From JBBQNY01 sp038255255 (GTDB taxonomy: Bacteria; Pseudomonadota; Gammaproteobacteria; Xanthomonadales; Ahniellaceae), in NCBI GenBank assembly GCA_038255255.1, contig JBBSLL010000002.1, forward strand, positions 62,001 to 126,000: a stretch of DNA of 64,000 bases. The letters run 5' to 3'. Position 1 is the first letter of the stretch, and each line of letters starts with the position of its first letter. The notes beneath the pieces are model-generated. The model was not told where the DNA came from. It saw only the letters and a program-made list of their open reading frames with translations, and made no database searches. This document shows positions 26,378-35,316 of the stretch, piece after piece. The position numbers and the translations under genes were made by a program.

Positions 26378-27361
26378 CTACTCGAAGCCGTCGGCCAGGA
26401 GTGGCTCCAGTCGGTCGAGCAAAAAACCCTGCGCCTGGGTTTGCACGACGGCGGGAAAGCCGCCGTGGCCGCCGTCGGGAACCGCCACGAAAACCGGCGC
26501 GCCACCGAGCGCGCTCAGGGTGTCGCGCAATCGACCGCTCTGCGCGAAGGGTACGGTGCGGTCGGCGGTTCCATGCACGATCAGGAAAGGCGGATCATCG
26601 GCGTCGGCCCAGGTCTGCGGACTGGCTTCGGTCACGCGCAGCGCCATCTGGGGAAACGGCGGCGTCGGGTTGTTGAAATTCGCGCGCAGCACGCCGATGC
26701 CTTCCCCGGGCTGATCGAAGCCGATGAGTCGCGACTCGGGCGAAGTGGCCGCGTCGTGATCGAGCGCGCTACCGGGCGGCGTGGTGACGTCGGGGTTCAT
26801 CTGCAACAGATCGATCGGACCGTAGTAGTCGACCGCGACCTGCACCGCGCTCGACTGGTCCAGGTTCGTTCCCACGGTGCCTTCGAGCTCGGGATCGTTG
26901 CCGGAAGTCCCCACCAGCGAAGCCAGGTGGCCGCCCGCGGAAGCGCCCCACACCGCGACGCGGTTCGGATCGATCTGGTATTGCATCGCGTTTGCGCGCA
27001 GCCAGCGAATGGCGGCTTTCACGTCGTGGATCTGTGCGGGAAAAGTCACCGGCGCGCCGCCCCATTGCGCGGCCTCGCTCGTCAACCGGTAACTGATCGA
27101 GGCCACCGCGAGGCCGCGATTTCGCAACTGGGTGGCGAACGGCGGAGCGGGAAAGCGCGTGCCACCACTCCAGCCACCGCCATGGATCCACACCAGCAAC
27201 GGCCGCGGCTCGAGGTTGCCGCCGGGAAGATACAGATCGAGCATCAGCGGCTGGCCGCCGACCTCGGCATACACCAGGTCGGGAAACGTGGGTACCGTCT
27301 GCGCCTGCGCCCATCCGATGCACGAGAGCAGCGACACCATTGCAAGCCGTTGTCCGCGCAT
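26378..27361 (-). CDS. secreted alpha/beta-hydrolase esterase with C-terminal ADGFE
   Basis: 327-residue exported esterase of the BD-FAE/carboxylesterase type. A signal peptide (MRGQRLAMVSLLSCIGWAQAQ) precedes the domain. LLVWIHGGGWSGG is the oxyanion loop and WGASAGGHLA the nucleophile elbow with the catalytic Ser. HGTADRTVPF carries the Asp, and PDGGHGGF the His. The last residues, LLADGFE, match the C-terminal motif of other secreted proteins in the window. The start at 27361 places the signal peptide at the N-terminus; an ATG ten codons upstream is possible. Substrate unknown, perhaps plant or lipid esters. Confidence 0.85.
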   Translation of the reverse strand: MRGQRLAMVSLLSCIGWAQAQTVPTFPDLVYAEVGGQPLMLDLYLPGGNLEPRPLLVWIHGGGWSGGTRFPAPPFATQLRNRGLAVASISYRLTSEAAQWGGAPVTFPAQIHDVKAAIRWLRANAMQYQIDPNRVAVWGASAGGHLASLVGTSGNDPELEGTVGTNLDQSSAVQVAVDYYGPIDLLQMNPDVTTPPGSALDHDAATSPESRLIGFDQPGEGIGVLRANFNNPTPPFPQMALRVTEASPQTWADADDPPFLIVHGTADRTVPFAQSGRLRDTLSALGGAPVFVAVPDGGHGGFPAVVQTQAQGFLLDRLEPLLADGFE

Positions 27362-27538
27362 GGCGGTTTCCCTTCGAAGCCAGTGAGGCAATCAACGCCC
27401 CAGGGCGGCGCACGTTGACTGCGTTAGGATCGCATCTCGCGCCCGTGGCGTTTCACGCGCTTGCGCGAGCTGAGGGGGAAGCAGGGATGCCGACCGGATG
27501 AGTTCACCATGGACGGTTCGTGTCGTGAAGTTTCAAGT

Positions 27539-27615
27539 GCGCCCGTAGCTCAGCTGGATAGAGTCCCAGGCTTCGAACCTGGTGGTCGGGAGTTCGAATC
27601 TCTCCGGGCGCGCCA
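27539..27615 (+). tRNA. tRNA-Arg(TCG)
   Basis: 77-nt cloverleaf including an encoded CCA. Acceptor GCGCCCG pairs with CGGGCGC, the anticodon stem CCAGG/CCTGG encloses CTTCGAA with anticodon TCG (decoding CGA), and the T arm is GGGAG-TTCGAAT-CTCTC. The D stem GCTC/GAGT holds a wobble pair. No intron is present, in contrast to tRNA-Ile(CAU) in this window. Confidence 0.95.
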
Positions 27616-27770
27616 ACCACGTCACTGCACAGCCATGTAATTCCGAGCAGTGTCGATCGACGCTGTCACGCGCTGCACGCGAATCGCAATGGGGCGCGTG
27701 TTGGCTGTTTCTCCCGGAAGTCCACCTCACGGAATCAGCGTATGCTTTCCCCGCCCGGGGGAACCGACGC

Positions 27771-28145
27771 ATGTTCAGAAAGGCTTTCCTGATTGCCGCC
27801 TTCGTACTCACCTTGAGTGCGTTAACGGGGAGCGCGGGCGCGACGGAAAGCATCGCTCCGCTCGACGGAGTCGCTGACAGGTTCGACTTCGGCGGCGTCG
27901 AAGCCGCAGTCGTCACTGACTCGATGTCGCCGCAACGCGCCCTGCTCGGCGGAACGCTGCGCCTCGAGCCCCTGCTGCCGAGCGGTGGCGGCACCTCGAC
28001 GTCTTCGCAATTCCAGTTGACCGCGGCCGTGGGCCAGCCCGTCACCGATCGCTCCAACGATGCCTCGATCACTCTGCGTTCCGGATTCTGGACGCCGACC
28101 GATGCGATTGGCGTCGACCGCATGTTTCGCGACAGCTTCGAATAG
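27771..28145 (+). CDS. small secreted protein ending in DSFE
   Basis: 124-residue exported protein of unknown function. Signal peptide: FLIAAFVLTLSALTGSAGA. A central segment FQLTAAVGQPV followed by ITLRSGFW resembles a motif seen in many secreted proteins of diverse bacteria (pattern: LxGxxGQP, then LxxGFW). The end is MFRDSFE, a variant of the xGFE C-terminus found elsewhere in the window. The start is the ATG at 27771, where the signal peptide begins, with GGGGGA about ten bases upstream. It lies nine bases before the collagen-like gene and is likely in one operon with it. Confidence 0.7.
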   Translation: MFRKAFLIAAFVLTLSALTGSAGATESIAPLDGVADRFDFGGVEAAVVTDSMSPQRALLGGTLRLEPLLPSGGGTSTSSQFQLTAAVGQPVTDRSNDASITLRSGFWTPTDAIGVDRMFRDSFE

Positions 28146-28154
28146 GAGAGTCCC

Positions 28155-29231
28155 ATGTTGCTGCGCATCTCGATGTGGCTGCTGTTGTTGCTGACGCCGT
28201 TGGCGTCGCTCGCGCAGACACCAACGACCTTCACCTACCAGGGGCGCATCTACAACAACGGAGCGCTCGCCAACGGCAACTACGTGCTTCGCATCACGCC
28301 CTTCAGCCAGGTCACCGCGGGCATTCAACTCGCGGCGCCCTTCACCACGCCGGCGGTTAGCGTCGTGGACGGCATCTTCAGCACGACGCTCGACTATGGC
28401 ACCAGCGTCTTCACCGGCGGACCGGTCTGGCTCGCGGTCGAGGTCCAGGCGCCCGCAGCGGGTTTCGTGCTTCTCGCACCGCGACAACCGGTGACGCCTG
28501 CGCCTTACTCGATCAACGCCGACAAGGTCGACGGTTTCGACGCGTCGCAACTGATCGGCGCGACGGGACCGGCAGGTCCTGCGGGTCCGCAAGGCGCACA
28601 AGGCGTGGCCGGACCGCCTGGAGCGACGGGCGCCACCGGACCCGCGGGCGCTACGGGGGCGACGGGTGCTGCAGGACCTCAAGGGCCGCAGGGCGCACAA
28701 GGTCCAGTTGGTGCCATCGGGCCACAAGGCGCGCAAGGCCCGCAGGGACCTCAAGGTCCAGCGGGACCACAAGGCGCACAAGGAGTGCAGGGACCACAAG
28801 GTATCCAAGGGCCAGCCGGTCCTTCGGGACCCAAGTCGTTCAATTCCGTCAGCGGGTTCAGTTTGCCCGCGACCGGAACCAGCCACATCAGAATGGTGAC
28901 TTCGGTTTTTGTGGTTCCCACTGGCGTGACCAGTTGTCTTGTCACGTCCACAGTGCAGATGCAGCCTTCGGCCACGTCGGCGCCGAACGGCGTCGTGTTC
29001 TTCCGCAACGCCGTTAGCCGCAATGCTGTGGAGAACGATGACGGGCAATTCGGTCAATATCTCTATAACGACCTGGTCGCGCGCCGGCAGCCACCCATGA
29101 CGCGCAGCAGTGTGATTACCGTGACGGCTGGACAGTCCGTCCAATTCGGGGTCTTTTTCGGCGACCTGAACATTGCCCTCGGCTGGTACAACTCGCCATA
29201 CACTGCAACGACCAGCTACCTGTGCAGCTGA
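28155..29231 (+). CDS. secreted collagen-like (G-X-Y repeat) protein
   Basis: 358-residue exported protein. After a signal peptide (MWLLLLLTPLASLAQ), residues 22-130 form a head domain (FTYQGRIYNNG, YVLRITPFSQ, VDGIFSTTLDYG, QPVTPAPYSINADKVDG) seen at the front of many bacterial collagen-like and tail-fibre-like proteins. Then come 31 uninterrupted Gly-X-Y triplets, rich in Pro, Gln, Ala and Thr, expected to form a trimeric triple helix. The final about 130 residues are a beta-rich C-terminal domain with two cysteines. Bacterial collagens often act at the cell surface or spore; this partner is unknown. Likely operon with the upstream small secreted protein. Confidence 0.88.
   Translation: MLLRISMWLLLLLTPLASLAQTPTTFTYQGRIYNNGALANGNYVLRITPFSQVTAGIQLAAPFTTPAVSVVDGIFSTTLDYGTSVFTGGPVWLAVEVQAPAAGFVLLAPRQPVTPAPYSINADKVDGFDASQLIGATGPAGPAGPQGAQGVAGPPGATGATGPAGATGATGAAGPQGPQGAQGPVGAIGPQGAQGPQGPQGPAGPQGAQGVQGPQGIQGPAGPSGPKSFNSVSGFSLPATGTSHIRMVTSVFVVPTGVTSCLVTSTVQMQPSATSAPNGVVFFRNAVSRNAVENDDGQFGQYLYNDLVARRQPPMTRSSVITVTAGQSVQFGVFFGDLNIALGWYNSPYTATTSYLCS
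28557..28835 (+). repeat. collagen-type Gly-X-Y coding repeat (31 triplets)
   Basis: 279 bases coding 31 consecutive Gly-X-Y triplets, dominated by GPQ, GAQ, GPA and GAT. At DNA level it is an imperfect 9-base periodic repeat, so copy number may vary by slippage between strains. Confidence 0.9.
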
Positions 29232-29293
29232 CAAGCAGGAGCGCCCTCCGCACGCCCGCACTTCGAATTACATGGACGGCACGCGACTGCGAA

Positions 29294-30184
29294 TCATGGG
29301 GCCGTCGTGGTGGCCGTTCCACGCCCTAGTTTGCGACTGACCAGCCACCCGAATGCCGCAGCGGTGAAGAACATCACGATGCTGTAGATCGCGGCCGGGA
29401 TCGACATGGTGGCGTTGTCGAGCAGCATCGGGCTCAATGCCACCGCGATCGCGAGCGTGCCGTTGTGGATGCCGATTTCCATGCCGATCGCGATGGCCTG
29501 CCGCTTCGCCAGGCCAAACAGCAGCGGCACGAAATAGCCGACCGCAAGGCTGATCAGGTTGAACAGCAGCGCCACCAGCCCCAGCACCGGCGCGTATTGG
29601 ACCAGCGTGTCCCAGTCCGCCACCATCGCCGCGACGATGATGATCAGCAGCAGCAATGCGGAGGCGATCTTGACCGGCTTCTGCATGCGTTGCGCGAATA
29701 CGGGGAAGCGCGCGCGGATTGCCATGCCAATCAGCACCGGCACCAGCACGATCGCGAACACCTGCAGCACCTTGCCGAACTGCAGGGGCAGCGTCTCGCC
29801 GCCACCCATGAAATGCGCCAGCGCCAGGTTGACGATCAACGGAAGGGTCAGCACCGCGAGCAGCGAATTGACCGCGGTCAAGGTGATGTTGAGCGCGACG
29901 TCGCCGCCCGCGAGGTGGCTGTAGAGATTCGCAGTCGTGCCGCCGGGCGATGCCGCCAGCAGCAGCATGCCGACCGCGAGCGCGGGTGCCAGCGCGAAGC
30001 CCTTGACCAGTGCGAAGCACACCAGCGGCAGCAGCAGCGCCTGGCACGTCAGCGCGATGATGACCGCGCGTGGCTGCTGCGCGACGCGCCGGAAGTCGGC
30101 GAGCGACAGTGAGAGCCCGAGGCCCAGCATGATGATGCCGAGCGCGAGTGGCAGGAATACGGTCAGCAAGGGTTGCGCCGTCAC
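29294..30184 (-). CDS. bile acid:sodium symporter (BASS) family transporter
   Basis: 296-residue integral membrane protein with about nine to ten hydrophobic helices. The family core is evident: LLLAASPGGTTANLYSHLAGGDVALN (shown here in part as ASPGGTTANL), the crossing region of BASS carriers, and GMEIGIHNGTLAIAVALS. BASS proteins use sodium to import organic anions such as bile acids, pantothenate or 2-keto acids; the substrate here is unknown. The gene ends next to the collagen-like gene in convergent orientation and starts divergently from the metallo-hydrolase gene. Confidence 0.9.
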   Translation of the reverse strand: MTAQPLLTVFLPLALGIIMLGLGLSLSLADFRRVAQQPRAVIIALTCQALLLPLVCFALVKGFALAPALAVGMLLLAASPGGTTANLYSHLAGGDVALNITLTAVNSLLAVLTLPLIVNLALAHFMGGGETLPLQFGKVLQVFAIVLVPVLIGMAIRARFPVFAQRMQKPVKIASALLLLIIIVAAMVADWDTLVQYAPVLGLVALLFNLISLAVGYFVPLLFGLAKRQAIAIGMEIGIHNGTLAIAVALSPMLLDNATMSIPAAIYSIVMFFTAAAFGWLVSRKLGRGTATTTAP

Positions 30185-30361
30185 GCGGGCCGACTCCTAC
30201 GACAGGCACCAGGCAGACGCCGCACGTCTGCGCCGACACTGTACCGCCCCGTGCTTCGATGCGCGCCCGCGTCCTGTACGGACGAACCAGCGCGTCCCCG
30301 GGGCGGCTGACATGCCGAATGTGGTTGAATTGGCCCTCCGATTCGCAAAAGGTGTTCTTCC

Positions 30362-31240
30362 ATGCGCCATTTCCGCTTGCTGGCGCTCGCCGCCGCCGCC
30401 GTGCCGCTGCTCGCGGTCGCTCAGGATTTCTCGAAGGTCGAGATCAAGACGACCGCGCTGCGCGGCGGGACGCACCTGCTCACCGGCGCGGGCGGCAACA
30501 TCGTCGCGAGCGTGGGCGACGAGGGCGTCTTCATCATCGACGATCAATTCGCGCCTTTGACTGACAAGATCGTCGCCGCGTTGGCCAAGCTCAGCGACAA
30601 GCCGCCGCGCTTCGTGCTCAACACGCACTGGCACTTCGATCACACCGGCGGCAACGAGAACTTCGGCGCGGCCGGCGCGGTCATCGTGGCGCACGACAAC
30701 GTGCGCAAGCGCATGCACGCCGGTCAGATGCTGCGCGGCGACAAGGTGCCGCCCGCTGCCCGAGCCGCGCTCCCGGTGCTGACCTTTGCGAGCGATCTGA
30801 GGCTGCACCTCAATGGCGACGCCGTGGGTGTGTGGCACGTTGCGCGCGCCCACACGGATGGCGATTCGCTGGTCAAGTTCGAAACGGCCAACGTGCTGCA
30901 CATGGGCGACGTCTGGTTCAACGGGCTCTATCCCTTCATCGACGCTGAATCAGGCGGCAGCATCGACGGGTTCCTGGCCGCCGTCGATCGCGGCCTCGCG
31001 TTGAGCAACGCCGACACGCTGGTGGTGCCGGGCCACGGACCCTTGGGCAACCGCGCGGAACTCGCGGCGTACGGCGCCATGCTCAAGGACTATCGCGACC
31101 GTATCGCGGCGTTCAAGCGCGAGGGCAAGTCGCTCGAGGAGGTGATCGCCCTCAAGCCCACCGCGGACACTGACGAGAAACTCGGCAAGGCCTTCATCAA
31201 GCCGGACGAGCTGGTCACGTCCATCTACAACACGCTCTAG
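30362..31240 (+). CDS. periplasmic metallo-beta-lactamase-fold hydrolase
   Basis: 292-residue protein with a signal peptide (LLALAAAAVPLLAVAQ). The zinc motif HxHxDH is THWHFDHTGG, the next ligand His is in RAHTDGDSLV, Asp is in HMGDVWFNG and the last His is in VVPGHGPLG. This gives two metal sites as in the MBL-fold superfamily. The pattern resembles quinoprotein-relay or general MBL hydrolases found widely in proteobacteria; true beta-lactamase activity is uncertain and not implied. Expected in the periplasm. Upstream 177 bases are shared with the divergent transporter. Confidence 0.88.
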   Translation: MRHFRLLALAAAAVPLLAVAQDFSKVEIKTTALRGGTHLLTGAGGNIVASVGDEGVFIIDDQFAPLTDKIVAALAKLSDKPPRFVLNTHWHFDHTGGNENFGAAGAVIVAHDNVRKRMHAGQMLRGDKVPPAARAALPVLTFASDLRLHLNGDAVGVWHVARAHTDGDSLVKFETANVLHMGDVWFNGLYPFIDAESGGSIDGFLAAVDRGLALSNADTLVVPGHGPLGNRAELAAYGAMLKDYRDRIAAFKREGKSLEEVIALKPTADTDEKLGKAFIKPDELVTSIYNTL

Positions 31241-31379
31241 TCCGCGGGTCAAAGCGAAGGCCGGATCTCCGGCAACACGAGTGCCGTGGAAAGTCCCATG
31301 CATCGCACGGGACAGCCCGGGGCCGGCCTAGTACGCGAGGCTCCGCAATCGCGCGACCGTTTCTTCTCCCGGAGCACGC

Positions 31380-32552
31380 ATGAGCCCAATCGACCCGGCC
31401 CTGCAGCACGACGCCGACGCGCTGTGTCGCGATGCCCGGTTCCGCAACCTGCTCATGCGGCATTGCCGGATCGTCGAGCCGCTGGCCGCCAGCGACCGGA
31501 TCAGCACGCGCATCCATCCGGCCGACCAGATGCTGACCCATTCGCTGGAGCAGCACCGGCACGCCGGCGCGGCGCTCAGCCAGTACTTCAATATCGGACT
31601 CCAGCAGTTCAGCGCGGCAAGGCAGGTCATGCGCTCGTGCTTCAGCGATGCTGAGCCGGCCGCGGTACTCGACTTTGCCTGCGGCTATGGCCGCCTGCTT
31701 CGATTCATGAGCCTTGCCGTGCCCCGCCCGCGGCTCTGGGCCAGCGAGATCCAGGCCGATGCGATGCAGTTCGTCGCGCAGGCATTCGATGTACAGGTGC
31801 TGCCCTCGCACGCCGACCCTGATCGTTTCGCTCCGGCTCAGCGCTTCGACTTCATCTGGGTCGCATCACTCTTCTCGCATTTACCCGGCACGCTGTTCGA
31901 CGCGTGGCTGGAAAAGCTGATGGGGCTGCTCACGGATCGCGGAGTTCTCTGCTTCAGCGTGCGCGACAGTTCGCTCCTGCCTGCGGCCCGCGCGCTTCCC
32001 GACTCGGGACTGCTCTACGACGCGGTCAGCGAGAACCACGCGCTAGACGCCGAGATCTATGGCACGACCTATGCCGACGAGCGCTACGTGCGTGCAGCGC
32101 TGGCGCGCGCCGGTGCGCCCAACGGGGCTTGCGAGCGCCTGCCAAGAGCGCTGGCGCAGGAACAGGATCTTTATGTGGTGGCGCGCGATCCGGGGCGTGA
32201 CCTTTCTGGATTGAAGGGGTTCCGTCGCGGCCCCTGGGGCTGGGTCGACCGGCGCCGCCTCTCGTCGACCGGCGTGCTCGAGTTCGAGGGCTGGGCTGCG
32301 TCGCTCGACGATGGCGTGGCTGAGCGGGTGGAAATCATCGTTGACGGCGTTGTGCATCACTGCGGGACCGGTGTTCATCGCGCAGATGTCGAGGAGGCCT
32401 TCGGCGACCCTCGCCTCGCGAACGCCGGATGGAGAGTCGAGCTCGATCTCGGTCGCGCGTCGTCGGAGGCGTTCGTCGAGGTGAGTGCCAAAACCCTGCG
32501 CAACGAAAGTTCGCTGCTTTTCGGTGGGCTGGTGCGCTGCGAGGATCACTGA
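31380..32552 (+). CDS. SAM-dependent methyltransferase with C-terminal beta domain
   Basis: 390-residue protein. The first about 270 residues are a class I methyltransferase: motif I VLDFACGYGRLLRFM, an acidic loop WASEIQADA, and RFDFIWVASLFSHLP at motif IV. From about residue 285 (WGWVDRRRLSSTGVLEFEGWAA) follows a beta-sandwich-like domain, including VEIIVDGVVHHCG and GWRVELDL, that also appears in glycan-modifying methyltransferases. Methylation of a surface polysaccharide is possible, consistent with other glycan genes in the window, but unproven. The start is the ATG at 31380, with GGAG about seven bases before. Confidence 0.82.
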   Translation: MSPIDPALQHDADALCRDARFRNLLMRHCRIVEPLAASDRISTRIHPADQMLTHSLEQHRHAGAALSQYFNIGLQQFSAARQVMRSCFSDAEPAAVLDFACGYGRLLRFMSLAVPRPRLWASEIQADAMQFVAQAFDVQVLPSHADPDRFAPAQRFDFIWVASLFSHLPGTLFDAWLEKLMGLLTDRGVLCFSVRDSSLLPAARALPDSGLLYDAVSENHALDAEIYGTTYADERYVRAALARAGAPNGACERLPRALAQEQDLYVVARDPGRDLSGLKGFRRGPWGWVDRRRLSSTGVLEFEGWAASLDDGVAERVEIIVDGVVHHCGTGVHRADVEEAFGDPRLANAGWRVELDLGRASSEAFVEVSAKTLRNESSLLFGGLVRCEDH

Positions 32553-32792
32553 GCGGTCTGATCGGGTTGTCGCAGTGCGAGTCGACACGCACGTCCAGTA
32601 CCCGCGCACTCGACACGTTGCGGCACGCACTGGGACTTCGGATGAAGTGCGACTTGCGTCGCACGCCGTGGAAGTTTTGTGAATGCCCGCTATGTGCCAT
32701 CCGAACTCGAGGGCCCACCGCCGTTCAAATCACTCGGCAGTCAGCCGGCCGCGTGCCTGCTGCAAGCCTTGTCCTTCCACTGCGAGAATTCC

Positions 32793-34070
32793 ATGAACGG
32801 TCCTACCCTCCATCGAAACCTGCTTGCGTCGGTGATCGCCGCGCTGGTGTGCGTGGCTTCCACCGCACCTGTCTTTGCGCAGCGCGACCGAGACGACGAC
32901 TCGCGAAAGGAAGATCGCGAGGAAATTCGTGAAGAGCGTCGTGAGGCCCGCGAAGAACAGCGCGAAGCGCGCCGCGAACAGCGTGGCGACGACGACAATG
33001 CACGGCAGGCCCAGCAGCAGGCACAGCAGGCACAGCAGCAGGCCCAGCAGGCCCAGCAGCAGGCCCAGCAGGCCCAGCAGCAATACGAGCAGCAGGCCGA
33101 GCAGGCCCGCCAGCAGGCGCAGCAACAGGCCCAGCAGGCTCAGCAACAGGCCCAGCAGGCCCAGCAGCAAGCCGCCCAGCAACAGGCTGCCCAGCAACAG
33201 GCTGCCCAGCAGCAGCAAGCCGCGCAGCAGGCGCAACAGATGGCCGAGCAACAACAGCGCCGCTACCAGCAGTCAGTGGAGGCGCAACGTCAGCAGAGTC
33301 GCGACACAAGGGATCCCTTCCGCGAAGTGCAGCGCTCCCAGGAGCAGCTTGCGGAACGCCGTGCCGAGATGGCGCAACGCGATCGCGAGAGCCGCGGCGC
33401 GCCGCGTCGCCAGGATGGTGACGACCAGGGCCAGCAGTTTGATGCGCAGCGCCAGGCCCAACGCGACGAGCGGCTGTCGCGGCAGCAGCAGCAGGCGTTG
33501 ATCGCGCAGCAGCAGCAGCAGGTGCAGCAGTATCAGCGTCGCCTGGATCGGCAGCAGCTGGCTTCGCAGGAATATGCACGCAGCTTGCAGGAGCAGGACC
33601 GCAGCAAGCATTACGCGTACCAGCAGCGCTATTACGACCGTCTGCGCCAGCAGCGCTCGTACCTCAACCAGCGCTTCGACTACAACAGTGATCCGTACTT
33701 CTACACCGCGCCGTCGTATCGCTATCAGCGTGGTGGACGCTATTACCAGGTCAACCGGTACGGGGCGAACCTGCTCCGTCAGGCGGTGAACCTTGGCTAC
33801 CAGGAAGGCCTCGCGGCGGGTCGCGCGGATCGCCTGGACGGCTGGCGCTTCAGCTTCCGTGATTCGTTCGCGTACCAGGATGCGAACTATGGTTATCGCG
33901 GTTACTACGTGAGCCAGCGCGATTACAACTACTACTTCCGCCAGGGCTTCAGTCGCGGCTACGAAGACGGCTACTACTCGCGTTACCGTTACGGGCGTCA
34001 GACCAACGGCCGCTACTCGGTGCTCGGTTCGGTGCTGTCGCTGGTGCTCAACCTGCAGAGCATCCGCTAA
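32793..34070 (+). CDS. secreted glutamine-rich repeat protein with Tyr/Gly-rich C-terminus
   Basis: 425-residue exported protein of unknown function. Signal peptide: LLASVIAALVCVASTAPVFA. A highly charged Arg/Glu/Asp segment (residues 30-70) leads into about 80 residues of QAQQQ-type repeats, a further Gln/Arg-rich helix to about 290, likely a long coiled coil, and a C-terminal domain rich in Tyr, Arg and Gly. In the last part, NLGYQEGLAAGRADR and FRQGFSRGYEDGYYSRY are two GYxxGxxxG-type repeats seen in some bacterial envelope proteins. The ATG at 32793 starts the signal peptide. A good terminator follows at 34089, so it is likely a monocistronic unit. Confidence 0.75.
   Translation: MNGPTLHRNLLASVIAALVCVASTAPVFAQRDRDDDSRKEDREEIREERREAREEQREARREQRGDDDNARQAQQQAQQAQQQAQQAQQQAQQAQQQYEQQAEQARQQAQQQAQQAQQQAQQAQQQAAQQQAAQQQAAQQQQAAQQAQQMAEQQQRRYQQSVEAQRQQSRDTRDPFREVQRSQEQLAERRAEMAQRDRESRGAPRRQDGDDQGQQFDAQRQAQRDERLSRQQQQALIAQQQQQVQQYQRRLDRQQLASQEYARSLQEQDRSKHYAYQQRYYDRLRQQRSYLNQRFDYNSDPYFYTAPSYRYQRGGRYYQVNRYGANLLRQAVNLGYQEGLAAGRADRLDGWRFSFRDSFAYQDANYGYRGYYVSQRDYNYYFRQGFSRGYEDGYYSRYRYGRQTNGRYSVLGSVLSLVLNLQSIR
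33004..33240 (+). repeat. CAG/GCC-rich coding repeat (Gln-Ala tract)
   Basis: Tandem and interspersed copies of CAGCAGGCCCAG-like units encode the QAQQ tract. The unit length is 12 bases with one- and two-codon variations. Such DNA is prone to expansion or contraction by slippage, which would change the length of the coiled-coil stalk in frame. Confidence 0.85.
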
Positions 34071-34088
34071 CCCGCACTGTCACCTTGA

Positions 34089-34124
34089 GGCCCCGCGTCG
34101 CGAGAACCGCGCGCGGGGCCTTTT
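34089..34124 (+). terminator. rho-independent terminator
   Basis: GGCCCCGCG (34089-34097) pairs perfectly with CGCGGGGCC (34112-34120) and is followed at once by TTTT. It lies 18 bases after the stop of the glutamine-rich protein gene. Confidence 0.85.
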
Positions 34125-34199
34125 GCATCCGGCGCCGTACCGATGCGGGGGTCGGACTCGCTATTCTGAGCGATACCCGACGCGCCGAGTCCGCATCCG

Positions 34200-35273
34200 A
34201 TGTCCACTTCCCAGGCCTCCGCGCTCGACGCGGCACGCCGCGAGAAACTTGCAGCGCTGGCACGCGCGTATGCCGACACTCCCGGCGCGCGGACTGCGCT
34301 CGCGTACGCTCGAGGGGCGTGGACAAGCGGCGAGTACGAGCTCGCTTTGACGCTGTTCCAGGCCGCGGATGCGGCCGACCCCGGGGACGCCGAGTCCACC
34401 GTGGCGCTGCTGCGTGCGTCCTCGATGCTGGCGCGCTTCGATGTCGAATCGGAGACCCTCGCCATCGCGCAGGCGCGTCGCCTCGATTCGCCGATGCTGT
34501 CGCTGCACCGTTCGCTCAAGCTGGTCAGCCAATCGACCGCGGCGGCGCGCTCGGCGCTCGATGCGCATCTCTTCGACGCGCTGTTCGCCCAGTTCGACAA
34601 TGCCCTGGCCGCCGTCGAATCCGGCGATGTCACGAAGCTGCCCGACGCGCCGGATCCGCCGGCGCAGGCACGCAACGACAGCCTGCGCTGGGCGATGCGC
34701 CACGCGCGCTCGCGCAGCGCTCACGTCGGCCTGCCGATCGAGGTGCTGTTGCGCGGGCTCGAGGCCGCGCCACGCGAAGGGCTGACGCTCGAATGCGGCG
34801 TGTACTTCGGGCGCTCGCTTAAGCTGATCGCGGAGCGCAGTGTCGGTGCGGTGCACGGCTTCGACAGCTTCGAGGGACTGCCCGAGGCATGGAACGATGC
34901 CGAACGCGCGGGCGCCTACAGCACCGCGGGGCGACTGCCCTCGATGCCGGCCAACGTCACGCTGCACCAGGGCTGGTTCGAAGACACATTGCCGCCATTC
35001 CTGGATGCGCACGCCGGCGTCCCGATCAGACTGCTGCACATCGATTGCGACCTCTACAGTTCGACGCGCACCGTCCTCGCGACGGTGCGCGGCCAACTCG
35101 TTCCGGGCAGCGTGCTGGTGTTCGACGACCTGCTCGGCTTTCCGGGTTACGCCGCGCACGAACTGCGGGCATGGGAGGAATTCTGCGAGGTCCACGCCGT
35201 ACGTTGGGAACTGCTCGCCGCATGCCTGCTCGGGCGCGAAGTCGCGCTGCGCATCCAGTCCGTCGGACACTGA
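34200..35273 (+). CDS. TylF/MycF-type SAM methyltransferase with helical N-terminus
   Basis: 357-residue protein. Residues 1-150 are alanine-rich helices with TPR-like character (LAYARGAWTSGEYELALTLF). The C-terminal half matches the macrocin O-methyltransferase-like group: LECGVYFGRSLKLIAE, VHGFDSFEGLPEAWND, PANVTLHQGWFEDTLPPFL, and LLHIDCDLYSSTRTVL with the metal-binding aspartates of the family. Known relatives methylate sugars or small molecules; the acceptor is unknown here. Convergent with ntrX and near sugar-related genes, so a glycan acceptor is plausible. Confidence 0.85.
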   Translation: MSTSQASALDAARREKLAALARAYADTPGARTALAYARGAWTSGEYELALTLFQAADAADPGDAESTVALLRASSMLARFDVESETLAIAQARRLDSPMLSLHRSLKLVSQSTAAARSALDAHLFDALFAQFDNALAAVESGDVTKLPDAPDPPAQARNDSLRWAMRHARSRSAHVGLPIEVLLRGLEAAPREGLTLECGVYFGRSLKLIAERSVGAVHGFDSFEGLPEAWNDAERAGAYSTAGRLPSMPANVTLHQGWFEDTLPPFLDAHAGVPIRLLHIDCDLYSSTRTVLATVRGQLVPGSVLVFDDLLGFPGYAAHELRAWEEFCEVHAVRWELLAACLLGREVALRIQSVGH

Positions 35274-35316
35274 ACCGGGCTGCCATGCCTGCGCGGTGGA
35301 ATCCGCAAGTCGCGCC

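Noticed and set aside
27539..27615. tRNA-Arg(TCG) as an integration site of a genomic island
   Set aside because: No integrase and no repeated copy of the tRNA 3' end was seen in the window.
28557..28835. Periodic repeats that could suggest a CRISPR array
   Set aside because: The period is 9 bases in frame and encodes Gly-X-Y; no 24-37-base repeats with unique spacers and no cas genes.
30362..31240. A true metallo-beta-lactamase resistance gene
   Set aside because: Only the general MBL-fold zinc motifs are visible; the superfamily is broad and nothing here points to antibiotic hydrolysis.
33004..33240. CAG-rich tandem repeats considered as a non-coding satellite
   Set aside because: They keep the reading frame of a signal-peptide-bearing protein throughout.
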